A stretch of DNA of 5,691 nucleotides from Candidatus Babelota bacterium (lineage in GTDB: Bacteria; JAGOBX01). Under the pieces are notes generated by a model. The model was not told the origin of the DNA, made no database searches, and worked only from the letters and a program-made list of their open reading frames with translations. A program made the translations under genes and the position numbers. Numbering within the stretch: position 1 is the stretch's first letter; each line of letters opens with the position of its first letter. The stretch is from assembly GCA_017999075.1 (NCBI GenBank), contig JAGOBX010000263.1, positions 1 to 5,691 of the forward strand, in the 5' to 3' direction. Below, piece by piece: positions 1-5,691 of the stretch.

Positions 1-26
1 GACAAAATTTTGTTTAATTATATAAT
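1..26 (+). promoter_or_regulatory. Probable thrS promoter, cut by the window edge
   Basis: A perfect -10 hexamer TATAAT lies at 21-26. The first four bases, GACA, match the last four of a TTGACA -35 box with a 16-nt spacer; the first two bases of that box would lie outside the window. A 12-bp perfect palindrome, ACAAAATTTTGT (2-13), overlaps the -35/spacer region and could be an operator or chance in AT-rich DNA. Transcription would start near 33, giving a leader of about 38 nt, too short for a T-box. That leader contains a 10-bp direct repeat AAAAAGTTTA (30-39 and 45-54) and the ribosome binding site CGGGGGA (55-61). Confidence 0.5.
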
Positions 27-70
27 TCGAAAAAGTTTATTTAAAAAAAGTTTACGGGGGAAATTAAATA

Positions 71-1963
71 ATGTCTCTTAAAATATATATTGAAAATTCT
101 GATAAAAATATTGAAGTTGAAGAAAATTCTTCAGCAATAATGCTATTAAAAATTTTACAGCCTGAAAATAAAAATAGAATTGTAGCAATTAAAATCAACG
201 GCATATTAAAAGATTTATCTGCCAAACTTAACAATAATGATAAAATAGAGCTTGTATCATTTGATTCTGACGAAGGAAAATCAATATTCTGGCATAGCAG
301 CTCTCATCTTATGGCTCAGGCTGTTAAACGTTTATATCCAAACGCTAAACTCGCTATAGGCCCGTCAATAGACGATGGGTTCTACTACGATTTTGAGTTA
401 GAAGATCCTTTCACGCCTGAAAAATTAGCTGACATCGAAAAAGAAATGAAAAAAATTGTCAAAGAAAATTATAAAATAGAAAGAATTGTCAAAACCAGGC
501 AAGAAACAATAAATCTGTTTAATCAAAATAATGATAAATATAAAAACGAACTTGTAGAAGGTTTTTCCGAAGAAAAAGAATTCTCGTTTTACAAACAGTC
601 AGAATTTGAAGATTTGTGTAGAGGGCCGCATTTATATTCGACAGGTTCAATAAAACATTTCAAACTTTTAAGCGTTGCCGGCGCTTACTGGCGTGGAGAT
701 TCAAAACGCGAAATGCTTCAGAGAATTTACGGCATTTCATTTCCAACCGCAGAAGAATTATCCGAATTTCTGCATATTCGAGAAGAAGCCAAAAAACGTG
801 ATCATAGAAAACTCGGCAAACAACTTAATTTATTTGATTTTTTCCCAGAAGGTCCTGGTTTTCCTTTCTTCAAACCCAACGGAATGATTTTATGGAATAT
901 TGTAGTCGACTATATCAAAAAAAAACTCAGAGATGCAGATTATAAAGAAATAAAAACACCTCTTATTTTAATTGAAGATTTATGGCATAGAAGCGGACAC
1001 TGGGACAATTACAAAGACAATATGTATTTTACCCAGATAGATGATAGAACTTTTGCAGTCAAACCTATGAATTGTCCTGGATGTTTATTGATTTATAAAA
1101 GCGAGCTTCATTCTTATAAAGAGTTGCCGTTAAAATACGCAGAACTGGGTCAGGTTCACAGACACGAACTTTCAGGGGTTCTAAACGGACTATTCAGAGT
1201 TAGAACGTTTACCCAAGACGATGCTCATGTATTTTGTTCTCAAGATCAGATTGAAGATGAAATAATCAAGATAATAAATTTTATAAAAGAAGTTTACAGC
1301 GATTTCGGATTCACAGAATATAAAATAGGATTAAGCACAAGACCTGCCAAATCAATAGGTTCAGATGAAATATGGAATACAAGTGAAACAGCTTTAAAAA
1401 ATGCTTTAGAAAAAATCAATGTTGAATATAAAATAAAAAAAGGCGACGGAGCATTCTATGGTCCTAAAATAGACTTTCAAATTCAGGATTCATTAAAAAG
1501 AATGTGGCAATGCGGAACTATTCAACTTGATTTTTCTATGCCTGAACGGTTTGATTTAGAATATATCGGAAAAGATAATAATAAACATAGACCTGTAATG
1601 ATACACAGAGCCATTTTAGGATCTTTAGAACGGTTTATAGGAATGCTTATTGAACACTATGCAGGAGCGCTTCCTTTATGGCTCGCTCCTGAACAAATCA
1701 GGATTCTACCTGTTTCAGAAAATTATATTGATTATTCAAAACAAATTCTTACAGAACTTCAAAAACATAATTTTCGTTCTTATATAGACGAACGAAATGA
1801 AAGTTTAGGAAAAAAAATACGGGATGCTCAAATTGAAAAAGTCCCCTATTCTCTAATACTCGGTCAAAAAGAAATGGAAAACAGTTCAGTAAATTATAGA
1901 AAATACGGTTCTACAGAACAAATAAATTGTTCTGTTAATGATTTTATAAAACTTTTATCGTAA
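71..1963 (+). CDS. thrS: Threonine--tRNA ligase (ThrRS), full length with editing domain
   Basis: Cytosolic class II synthetase that activates threonine with ATP and charges tRNA-Thr; its N-terminal half hydrolyses mischarged Ser-tRNA-Thr. At 630 residues it has the usual bacterial length and domain order. A TGS domain covers about 1-62. The editing domain carries the HxxxH pair H75/H79 and C183/H187 (the latter within CRGPH). The catalytic core starts near 260 with the ThrRS signature WHRSGHWDNY (305-314). Zinc ligands that select threonine are C335 (in KPMNCPGC), H386 (in TQDDAH) and H512 (in MIHR). Motif 2 includes R364 in QVHRHE, and motif 3 spans about 507-532. The anticodon-binding domain covers about 540-628. 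No key residue is missing. The ATG sits 10 nt after the G-run at 56-60, and TGS similarity begins at once, so this start is well supported. It appears to have its own promoter. Confidence 0.98.
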   Translation: MSLKIYIENSDKNIEVEENSSAIMLLKILQPENKNRIVAIKINGILKDLSAKLNNNDKIELVSFDSDEGKSIFWHSSSHLMAQAVKRLYPNAKLAIGPSIDDGFYYDFELEDPFTPEKLADIEKEMKKIVKENYKIERIVKTRQETINLFNQNNDKYKNELVEGFSEEKEFSFYKQSEFEDLCRGPHLYSTGSIKHFKLLSVAGAYWRGDSKREMLQRIYGISFPTAEELSEFLHIREEAKKRDHRKLGKQLNLFDFFPEGPGFPFFKPNGMILWNIVVDYIKKKLRDADYKEIKTPLILIEDLWHRSGHWDNYKDNMYFTQIDDRTFAVKPMNCPGCLLIYKSELHSYKELPLKYAELGQVHRHELSGVLNGLFRVRTFTQDDAHVFCSQDQIEDEIIKIINFIKEVYSDFGFTEYKIGLSTRPAKSIGSDEIWNTSETALKNALEKINVEYKIKKGDGAFYGPKIDFQIQDSLKRMWQCGTIQLDFSMPERFDLEYIGKDNNKHRPVMIHRAILGSLERFIGMLIEHYAGALPLWLAPEQIRILPVSENYIDYSKQILTELQKHNFRSYIDERNESLGKKIRDAQIEKVPYSLILGQKEMENSSVNYRKYGSTEQINCSVNDFIKLLS

Positions 1964-2016
1964 AATTCAGGAATTAATTTTAAATATAAATTGTGAAAAA
2001 CACAAAAATGACTTGT

Positions 2017-2044
2017 TTGACAAACGTATCAAAGCAAATATTTT
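2017..2044 (+). promoter_or_regulatory. Probable rubrerythrin promoter
   Basis: A perfect -35 box TTGACA (2017-2022) is followed after 16 nt by TATTTT (2039-2044), which matches four of six -10 positions. Transcription would start near 2051, leaving a leader of roughly 50 nt before the ATG at 2100. The -35 box lies inside a short perfect inverted repeat, GTTTG-A-CAAAC (2015-2025), that could be bound by a repressor. I do not see a clear PerR-type box. The site would let the rubrerythrin gene be expressed independently of thrS. Confidence 0.5.
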
Positions 2045-2053
2045 TTTAAATTT

Positions 2054-2078
2054 AAGCAAATAGGCACTATTGCTTTTT
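2054..2078 (+). terminator. Bulged hairpin with T-run: weak terminator or leader attenuator
   Basis: AAGCAAATAG (2054-2063) pairs with CTATTGCTT (2067-2075) as nine base pairs with one bulged A and a GCA loop. The 3' arm runs into TTTTT (2074-2078). It could end thrS transcription. However, it lies downstream of the rubrerythrin promoter and only a few bases before that gene's Shine-Dalgarno, so it would also form in the rubrerythrin leader. The stem is low in G/C, so termination would be weak. The 9-base left-arm sequence AAGCAAATA also occurs at 2032-2040, 22 nt upstream. Confidence 0.4.
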
Positions 2079-2099
2079 CATTAAGGAGGGGCTTTTATT

Positions 2100-2630
2100 A
2101 TGGCTGAATTAAAAGGTTCAAAAACAGAAAAAAACTTGCAGGCTGCATTTGCAGGAGAATCACAGGCGCGGAATAAATATACTTATTTCGCAAAAGTTGC
2201 CAGAAAAGAAGGTTATCATTACATCGCAGATATTTTTGAAGAAACTGCTATGAATGAAATGCAGCATGCCAAAGACGAATTCAAACTATTTCATGGAATA
2301 GGAAATACTGCAGAAAATCTTCAGGAAGCTGTTAATGGTGAAAATTACGAAGTTGTTTCAATGTATCCTGAATTCGCTAAAATCGCTGCCGAAGAAGGGT
2401 TCAAAGATGCGGAACTTTTGTTCAATCAGATTGCCAAAGTTGAGGCAAAACACAGAGACCGCTATCAAAAATTACTCGATAAAGTTAAAAGCGGCACTGT
2501 TTTCAAAAGTGAAAAACCAATTCAATGGAAATGCAGTAAATGCGGGTATATAGTTGAAATCAAAGATGCTCCTGAAAAATGTCCGTGCTGTAAACATCCT
2601 AAAGAATATTTTGGTCCGGTTTCTTTATAA
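2100..2630 (+). CDS. rbr: Rubrerythrin, NADH-linked peroxide reductase
   Basis: Cytosolic non-haem iron protein of anaerobes that reduces hydrogen peroxide to water, taking electrons through its rubredoxin domain. The 176 residues match the classical family. The N-terminal four-helix ferritin-like domain (about 1-135) has the diiron ligands E20, E53/H56 (ExxH), E81/E84 (ExxE in ENYE) and E115/H118 (ExxH). The C-terminal rubredoxin domain (about 141-176) binds one iron through C145/C148 (CSKC) and C161/C164. An additional cysteine, C163, lies between the last two ligands (CPCC), where many relatives have another residue. The start has a strong Shine-Dalgarno AAGGAGGGG (2083-2091) 8 nt upstream, and protein similarity begins at residue 2 or 3. 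It is flanked by its own promoter and a terminator-like hairpin, so it is likely monocistronic. Oxidative-stress control is typical of the family, but no operator can be named here. Confidence 0.97.
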   Translation: MAELKGSKTEKNLQAAFAGESQARNKYTYFAKVARKEGYHYIADIFEETAMNEMQHAKDEFKLFHGIGNTAENLQEAVNGENYEVVSMYPEFAKIAAEEGFKDAELLFNQIAKVEAKHRDRYQKLLDKVKSGTVFKSEKPIQWKCSKCGYIVEIKDAPEKCPCCKHPKEYFGPVSL

Positions 2631-2660
2631 ATAATTTTTAGATTTTAATACTATTATTGT

Positions 2661-2680
2661 TTATATTATATTATATTATA
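2661..2680. repeat. (TTATA)4 pentanucleotide tandem repeat
   Basis: Four exact copies of TTATA lie 30 nt after the rubrerythrin stop, within a 171-nt gap that is almost entirely A/T. A second repeat follows: ATTGAAAAT at 2687-2695 and again at 2701-2709 (period 14). Such DNA melts easily and can slip in replication. It may also act as an UP-like element for a promoter before the BMC gene, but I see no convincing -35/-10 pair. TTGAAA (2702-2707) with TGGAAT (2725-2730), spacer 17, is the best weak candidate. Confidence 0.7.
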
Positions 2681-2704
2681 TTTATTATTGAAAATCCATC
2701 ATTG

Positions 2705-2723
2705 AAAATGCCTATTGCATTTT
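2705..2723 (+). terminator. Terminator-like hairpin after rubrerythrin
   Basis: AAAATGC (2705-2711) and GCATTTT (2717-2723) form a perfect 7-bp stem around a CTATT loop. The 5' arm is A-rich and the 3' arm ends in TTTT, the layout of an intrinsic terminator, but only two pairs are G:C. It lies 75 nt after the rubrerythrin stop and 79 nt before the BMC start. Being symmetric, it could work in both directions. The weak G/C content keeps confidence moderate. Confidence 0.4.
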
Positions 2724-2757
2724 ATGGAATTATATTATAAAATTAAGACAAAAATAC

Positions 2758-2779
2758 TAAATATTAATTTCAATATTTA
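2758..2779. promoter_or_regulatory. A/T-only inverted repeat upstream of the BMC gene
   Basis: TAAATATT (2758-2765) and AATATTTA (2772-2779) are perfect 8-bp inverted arms separated by 6 nt. The element lies 22 nt before the BMC start codon and 11 nt before its ribosome binding site. The dyad could be an operator for a dimeric regulator. As RNA it would be a weak hairpin. In such AT-rich DNA it may also arise by chance. Confidence 0.3.
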
Positions 2780-2801
2780 ATTCATTAATCGGGGGACTGA
2801 A

Positions 2802-3686
2802 ATGAAACAAACCTCTTTAGGTTTTGTTGAAGGCCGGGGCTTTGCCGGAGTGCTCAAAGCTACAGATCAAATGCCTAAAACTTCTGAAGTAGATTTTTTT
2901 TCATACGCCAATATAAGTGGTAGTTTTAATACTATAATATATGAAGGAGAGGTCGGAGCAGTACGCGCTGCAGTTGAAGAAGCAGCTCAATTTGTAAATG
3001 AAGTAGGAACATTGCATACTGTTAATGTTATTCCGGCTCCTCATACTAAAATATATGATTTTATAAAAAATAATAAAGAACAGACAATTAATAATGGCGA
3101 ACTCGGAATAGCTTTAGGCATGGTTGAGACCAAAGGGTTTGTTCCTATGATAGAAGCTGCTGACAACGGCATAAAATCTGCAAAAGTCGAACTTGCAAAC
3201 TGGCTAACTATAGGTGGGGGATACACAACTGTTTTTTTTAGAGGAGACGTGGCTGCAGTTTCTGAAGCTGTAGAATCAGCAAAAAAAACAGCTTCAAAAA
3301 TAGGAGAAATTTTCAGTTCTCATGTTATTCCTTCTCCTCATTTGCTTACTAACGCAATAATGCCCATAGGAAAACTGCAAAACCAAAAGCTTGATATAAA
3401 CCCTATTATAAAAAATAAAGGAGTTGGCGAAGCTATTGGAATTATAGAAACTCAAGGTTTTATTCAACTTGTTGAAGCGGTAGATGCAGGTCTTAAATCA
3501 GCCTCAGTCATTTCTACAGGATGGTATAAAGTAGGATCTGCTATGGTTTCAACTATATTCAGAGGGGATGTTGCAGCAGTTAAAACTGCTGTGTCTGCCG
3601 GGAAAACAGCAGCTCAAAAATTAGGAAAAGTATTAAGCTCGTATGTAATTCCCAGACCTCATTCTTCTGTCGAAAAAATTATTTAA
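2802..3686 (+). CDS. Shell-type protein with three tandem BMC domains
   Basis: Bacterial microcompartment (BMC, Pfam00936 type) domains build the hexagonal tiles of carboxysome and metabolosome shells. Known tiles are six one-domain chains (BMC-H) or three two-domain chains (BMC-T). This 294-residue chain has three domains: residues 5-81, 104-180 and 211-287, each exactly 77 residues in gapless register, joined by linkers of 22 and 30 residues. By hand count, domains 2 and 3 share 37 of 77 residues and domains 1 and 2 share 27. All are in the ordinary, non-permuted PduA-like order and keep the edge lysine (K26, K125, K232) and an IPxPH ending (IPAPH, IPSPH, IPRPH). Pore loops differ: ISGS (38-41), IGGG (137-140), VGSA (244-247). 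There is no cysteine, so no PduT-like Fe-S pore. The start has CGGGGGA (2790-2796) 5 nt upstream. It is probably co-transcribed with cinA, 25 nt downstream. A two-chain pseudohexamer is inferred; the function is unknown. Confidence 0.93.
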   Translation: MKQTSLGFVEGRGFAGVLKATDQMPKTSEVDFFSYANISGSFNTIIYEGEVGAVRAAVEEAAQFVNEVGTLHTVNVIPAPHTKIYDFIKNNKEQTINNGELGIALGMVETKGFVPMIEAADNGIKSAKVELANWLTIGGGYTTVFFRGDVAAVSEAVESAKKTASKIGEIFSSHVIPSPHLLTNAIMPIGKLQNQKLDINPIIKNKGVGEAIGIIETQGFIQLVEAVDAGLKSASVISTGWYKVGSAMVSTIFRGDVAAVKTAVSAGKTAAQKLGKVLSSYVIPRPHSSVEKII

Positions 3687-3703
3687 GCTAAGATATATTT
3701 AAA

Positions 3704-3718
3704 ATGAATGAATGAATG
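3704..3718 (+). repeat. Four overlapping ATGs (ATGA repeat) at the cinA start
   Basis: The bases read ATGAATGAATGAATG, four ATGs at 4-nt steps (3704, 3708, 3712, 3716). Only the one at 3712 opens cinA. The one at 3704 gives M-N-E-stop, the one at 3708 gives M-N-E-C-stop, and the one at 3716 gives M-L-K-stop. No good Shine-Dalgarno precedes the run (3687-3703 reads GCTAAGATATATTTAAA), so initiation may depend on ribosomes arriving from the BMC gene. A ribosome starting at a decoy ATG would stop within a few codons and might re-initiate. Confidence 0.75.
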
Positions 3719-4992
3719 CTGAAATAATTGCTGTAGGTTCCGAAATATTATTAGGAAATATTGTTAATACAAATGCCCAGTATTTATCGGCTCGGCTGGC
3801 AGATTTGGGGATTTTTGTTTACAGGCATACAGTTATCGGGGACAACAGCCTAAGACTAAAAGAATCATTGGAATACGCTTATAAACAAAATGATCTGATA
3901 ATCACTACCGGAGGTTTAGGCCCTACTAAAGATGATTTGACAAAAGAAACAGTTTCAGAATATTTTGGAAAAAAATTATTATTCAATGAAAAATCATTCA
4001 ATTCTATAAAATCATATTTCAATAAAATAGGAATTGAGGTAAGTGAAACCAATAAAAAACAGGCATATTTTCCGGAAGATTCAATAATTCTGGAAAATAA
4101 TTTTGGAACTGCCCCAGGATGTATAATAGAAAAAAACGGAAAATATTTAATTATGCTTCCTGGTCCTCCTAATGAAATGAAGCCCATGTTTGAAAATCTC
4201 GGAATTTCTTATCTGTCAAAATTTATAAACGGAGTTCTTGAATCAAAAACTTTGCGTTTAACAGGCATAGGCGAAGGGAATATGGCAGAACAAATTTCAG
4301 ATTTACTTGATTTAAAAAATCCTACTGTAGCTCCGTATGCAAATATGTCAGACGTAGTAATACGGTTAACAGCGTATGCTGAAAATAAAGTTAAAGCATT
4401 AAAACTTATTGAACCAGTAGAAACAGAAATAAGAAAACGCTTGGGAAATTTTATTTACGGAATTAACAATGAAACTCTTGAAGAAATCGTTGCAAAAAAA
4501 TTAATTCAAAAAAAGCTGACTTTATCTATTGCAGAATCGTGTTCCGGCGGGTTATTAACAGCAAAACTCGTTAATTTTCCCGGAATATCTGCAGTATTGA
4601 AAGAATCAGTAGTATGTTATTCAAATGAATCAAAAATTAATAGACTGGGAGTAAAAAAAAATACTTTAGAAAAATTCGGAGCTGTCAGCTCTGAAACAGC
4701 GTCAGAGATGGCGCAAGGTATAGCATTATCTTCAGGTTCTGATATTGGAATGTCTATAACAGGTATAGCAGGGCCTGACGGAGGAACTCCTGAAAAACCA
4801 GTGGGTCTTGTTTATTTCGGATTATATTTTAATGCAAAAAACAATATTGGCTCAACTTCAAATATAATAAATTCTGAAGAACAAATTTTCACTGAAAAAA
4901 AAATTTTTGCCGGAGATCGAAATAAAATAAGAAAACGCAGCGCAATATTTGCTATTGACATTTTAAGAAAAAAATTGTCATCAAAAATCTGA
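3712..4992 (+). CDS. cinA: CinA family protein: MoCF-like N-terminal domain plus PncC-type NMN amidohydrolase domain
   Basis: Cytosolic two-activity protein of pyridine-nucleotide salvage or repair. In characterised relatives the C-terminal domain deamidates NMN to nicotinic acid mononucleotide, and the N-terminal COG1058 domain is a nucleotide (ADP-ribose type) pyrophosphatase. The 426 residues fit full-length CinA. The N-terminal MoCF/MoaB-like fold (about 1-165) shows VGSEILLG (8-15), TTGGLGPTKDD (65-75) and PGPPNEM (150-156). A linking KH-like region covers about 175-255. The PncC domain (about 260-423) shows AESCSGG (274-280), with serine where the common form is SCTGG, then YSNESK (303-308), GAVSSETA (323-330) and SITGIAGPDGG (348-358). 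The insertion around 373-395 is low-complexity and polar. The ATG at 3712 is chosen because MNAEIIAVGSE matches the family N-terminus and the other overlapping ATGs are out of frame. Although named for competence in Streptococcus, there is no recA or competence gene beside it here. Confidence 0.96.
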   Translation: MNAEIIAVGSEILLGNIVNTNAQYLSARLADLGIFVYRHTVIGDNSLRLKESLEYAYKQNDLIITTGGLGPTKDDLTKETVSEYFGKKLLFNEKSFNSIKSYFNKIGIEVSETNKKQAYFPEDSIILENNFGTAPGCIIEKNGKYLIMLPGPPNEMKPMFENLGISYLSKFINGVLESKTLRLTGIGEGNMAEQISDLLDLKNPTVAPYANMSDVVIRLTAYAENKVKALKLIEPVETEIRKRLGNFIYGINNETLEEIVAKKLIQKKLTLSIAESCSGGLLTAKLVNFPGISAVLKESVVCYSNESKINRLGVKKNTLEKFGAVSSETASEMAQGIALSSGSDIGMSITGIAGPDGGTPEKPVGLVYFGLYFNAKNNIGSTSNIINSEEQIFTEKKIFAGDRNKIRKRSAIFAIDILRKKLSSKI

Positions 4993-5013
4993 GAAATATT
5001 AAATGTATTTTTG
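4982..5013. terminator. Possible weak bidirectional terminator between cinA and yggT
   Basis: CAAAAAT (4982-4988) and ATTTTTG (5007-5013) are perfect 7-bp inverted arms around an 18-nt spacer. They span the cinA stop and the 28-nt gap to the convergent gene's stop at 5021. The A-run/T-run layout would give a U-rich 3' end in both directions, as expected between convergent genes. The stem has a single G:C pair and a long loop, so this is a weak candidate. Confidence 0.25.
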
Positions 5014-5020
5014 CGGAAGG

Positions 5021-5691
5021 TCAGATGCCCACGTTATAAGCGTAAAAAATCCCAATCATTACGCTTGAAAAAATATAAAAAATTATATAAAGCAATACAG
5101 CACAAATAATTGGAGTCAAATCATAATTTCCTATTCTGAATTTAAACACCTTTTTTACAGGATTTATAAATATAAACGATAGATCATTTAATATTTTTTT
5201 CAATAAGTTTAATGGTTCATACTTAACTTTTACAAAATTCAAGATTATTGAACAGCAAATTACAGTTATAATAATTTCAATTATTGATATGCAGTTATAA
5301 AAACCAGTTATAATTATATTGGCAAGTCTGTGAAAATTATAATCAAAGCCAATAATAAAAACTGTAAATACATATAATAAAAAAGTGAAAATCAGGCAAA
5401 TCGGATTTTCGTCATGAAAATAATCAAATATTTTTATTTTTTCTGTTATTTTCTTCACCGGAACTGTTACAGCATTAAAAAAAGAATATAATGCTACCGA
5501 CAATTTAACATTGTCTCTTATCATTAAAAAAGATAGTATTATTGTTTGAAGAAAAAATCCCAAAGCAGAAGAAAGTCCAAGATGAAATGTTTTAAAAATA
5601 TCAGGAGGCAAATCAATACGTTTAACTGAATTATCAGTTTTTAAAATCAAAAAAACAAGATAATTCAATTTATCATCAATATCAGTTATAT
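5021..5691 (-). CDS. yggT: YggT-family membrane protein, 5' end beyond the window
   Basis: Integral inner-membrane protein of the YggT/Ycf19 family (PF02325). Its biochemical role is poorly known, though relatives have been linked to osmotic stress, cell shape or thylakoid assembly. The frame stays open to the window edge, so the start is probably outside. Counting from an in-frame TTG at 5668, 215 residues are visible. Predicted membrane segments lie at about 31-50, 89-108, 117-144 and 184-207. The family's two repeats are visible: VPVKK (69-73) in a shortened first copy and NPVKK (169-173) followed by YDLTPI (182-187) in a better second copy. This two-repeat layout resembles E. coli YggT (188 residues). 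About 37 residues precede the first membrane segment, more than usual. The TTG has no Shine-Dalgarno, and the first internal ATG (residue 48) lies at the end of membrane segment 1, so neither is a good start. It converges on cinA. Confidence 0.75.
   Translation of the reverse strand, partial: ITDIDDKLNYLVFLILKTDNSVKRIDLPPDIFKTFHLGLSSALGFFLQTIILSFLMIRDNVKLSVALYSFFNAVTVPVKKITEKIKIFDYFHDENPICLIFTFLLYVFTVFIIGFDYNFHRLANIIITGFYNCISIIEIIITVICCSIILNFVKVKYEPLNLLKKILNDLSFIFINPVKKVFKFRIGNYDLTPIICAVLLYIIFYIFSSVMIGIFYAYNVGI

Noticed and set aside
1-70. T-box riboswitch upstream of thrS.
   Set aside because: A probable promoter -10 at 21-26 leaves only about 38 nt of leader, with no room for a T-box stem I or antiterminator.
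2661-2780. CRISPR array or mobile-element end in the A/T repeats after rubrerythrin.
   Set aside because: The repeats are 5 and 9 nt long with no regular spacers, no target-site duplication and no transposase remnant.
3041-3226. Minus-strand open frame of 61 codons inside the BMC gene.
   Set aside because: It lies wholly inside a well-supported gene, has no recognisable domain and no ribosome binding site; it is a shadow of the BMC coding sequence. The open frames at 675-887, 2335-2553 and 3879-4187 were rejected for the same reason.
3574-3591. Perfect inverted repeat CAGCAGTT-AA-AACTGCTG inside the BMC gene.
   Set aside because: It encodes conserved residues of BMC domain 3 (the AAVKTAV helix start) and is best explained by alanine and valine codons; the T-run expected of a terminator is missing.
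2100-3686. Rubrerythrin as cargo of a BMC or encapsulin-like compartment formed by its neighbour.
   Set aside because: The rubrerythrin has the ordinary family N- and C-termini with no encapsulation peptide, its own promoter and a terminator-like hairpin between the genes. Adjacency alone is not evidence.
5603-5608. AGGAGG on the plus strand as a ribosome binding site for a hidden gene.
   Set aside because: No start codon with an open frame follows at a suitable distance, and the bases encode the LPP residues of the minus-strand yggT-family gene.

Overview
The window is AT-rich bacterial DNA with Shine-Dalgarno-led genes and the standard genetic code. It carries four complete genes on the plus strand (thrS, rubrerythrin, a shell-type BMC protein, cinA) and one convergent minus-strand gene (yggT family) that runs off the right edge. 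Rubrerythrin and a BMC shell protein point to an anaerobic or microaerophilic bacterium. I cannot assign a phylum from this sequence.

Layout. Positions 1-70 hold a promoter-like region and a short leader without room for a T-box, followed by thrS (71-1963), a threonyl-tRNA synthetase with all catalytic and editing residues. The 136-nt gap to rubrerythrin has a good sigma70-type promoter and a bulged hairpin with a T-run just before a strong ribosome binding site. Rubrerythrin (2100-2630) is a standard diiron plus rubredoxin peroxide reductase. The 171-nt gap after it is almost pure A/T, with a (TTATA)4 run, a terminator-like hairpin and an A/T-only inverted repeat. Then comes the most unusual gene, 2802-3686: one chain with three consecutive BMC shell domains. 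cinA follows 25 nt later, with its start codon inside a run of four overlapping ATGs. cinA ends 28 nt from the stop of the convergent yggT-family gene.

How they fit. thrS (translation), rubrerythrin (peroxide defence) and cinA (pyridine-nucleotide salvage or repair) are housekeeping or stress genes and show no obvious shared pathway. The BMC gene is spaced as an operon partner of cinA. No BMC vertex protein, further shell gene or signature enzyme is present, so the shell gene looks orphaned here. The three-domain BMC chain is the main discovery candidate: all three domains align without gaps over 77 residues, but their pore loops and C-terminal arginine positions differ, which suggests a two-chain pseudohexamer with chemically distinct positions. 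Whether it builds a compartment, a sheet, or serves another role cannot be told from this window.
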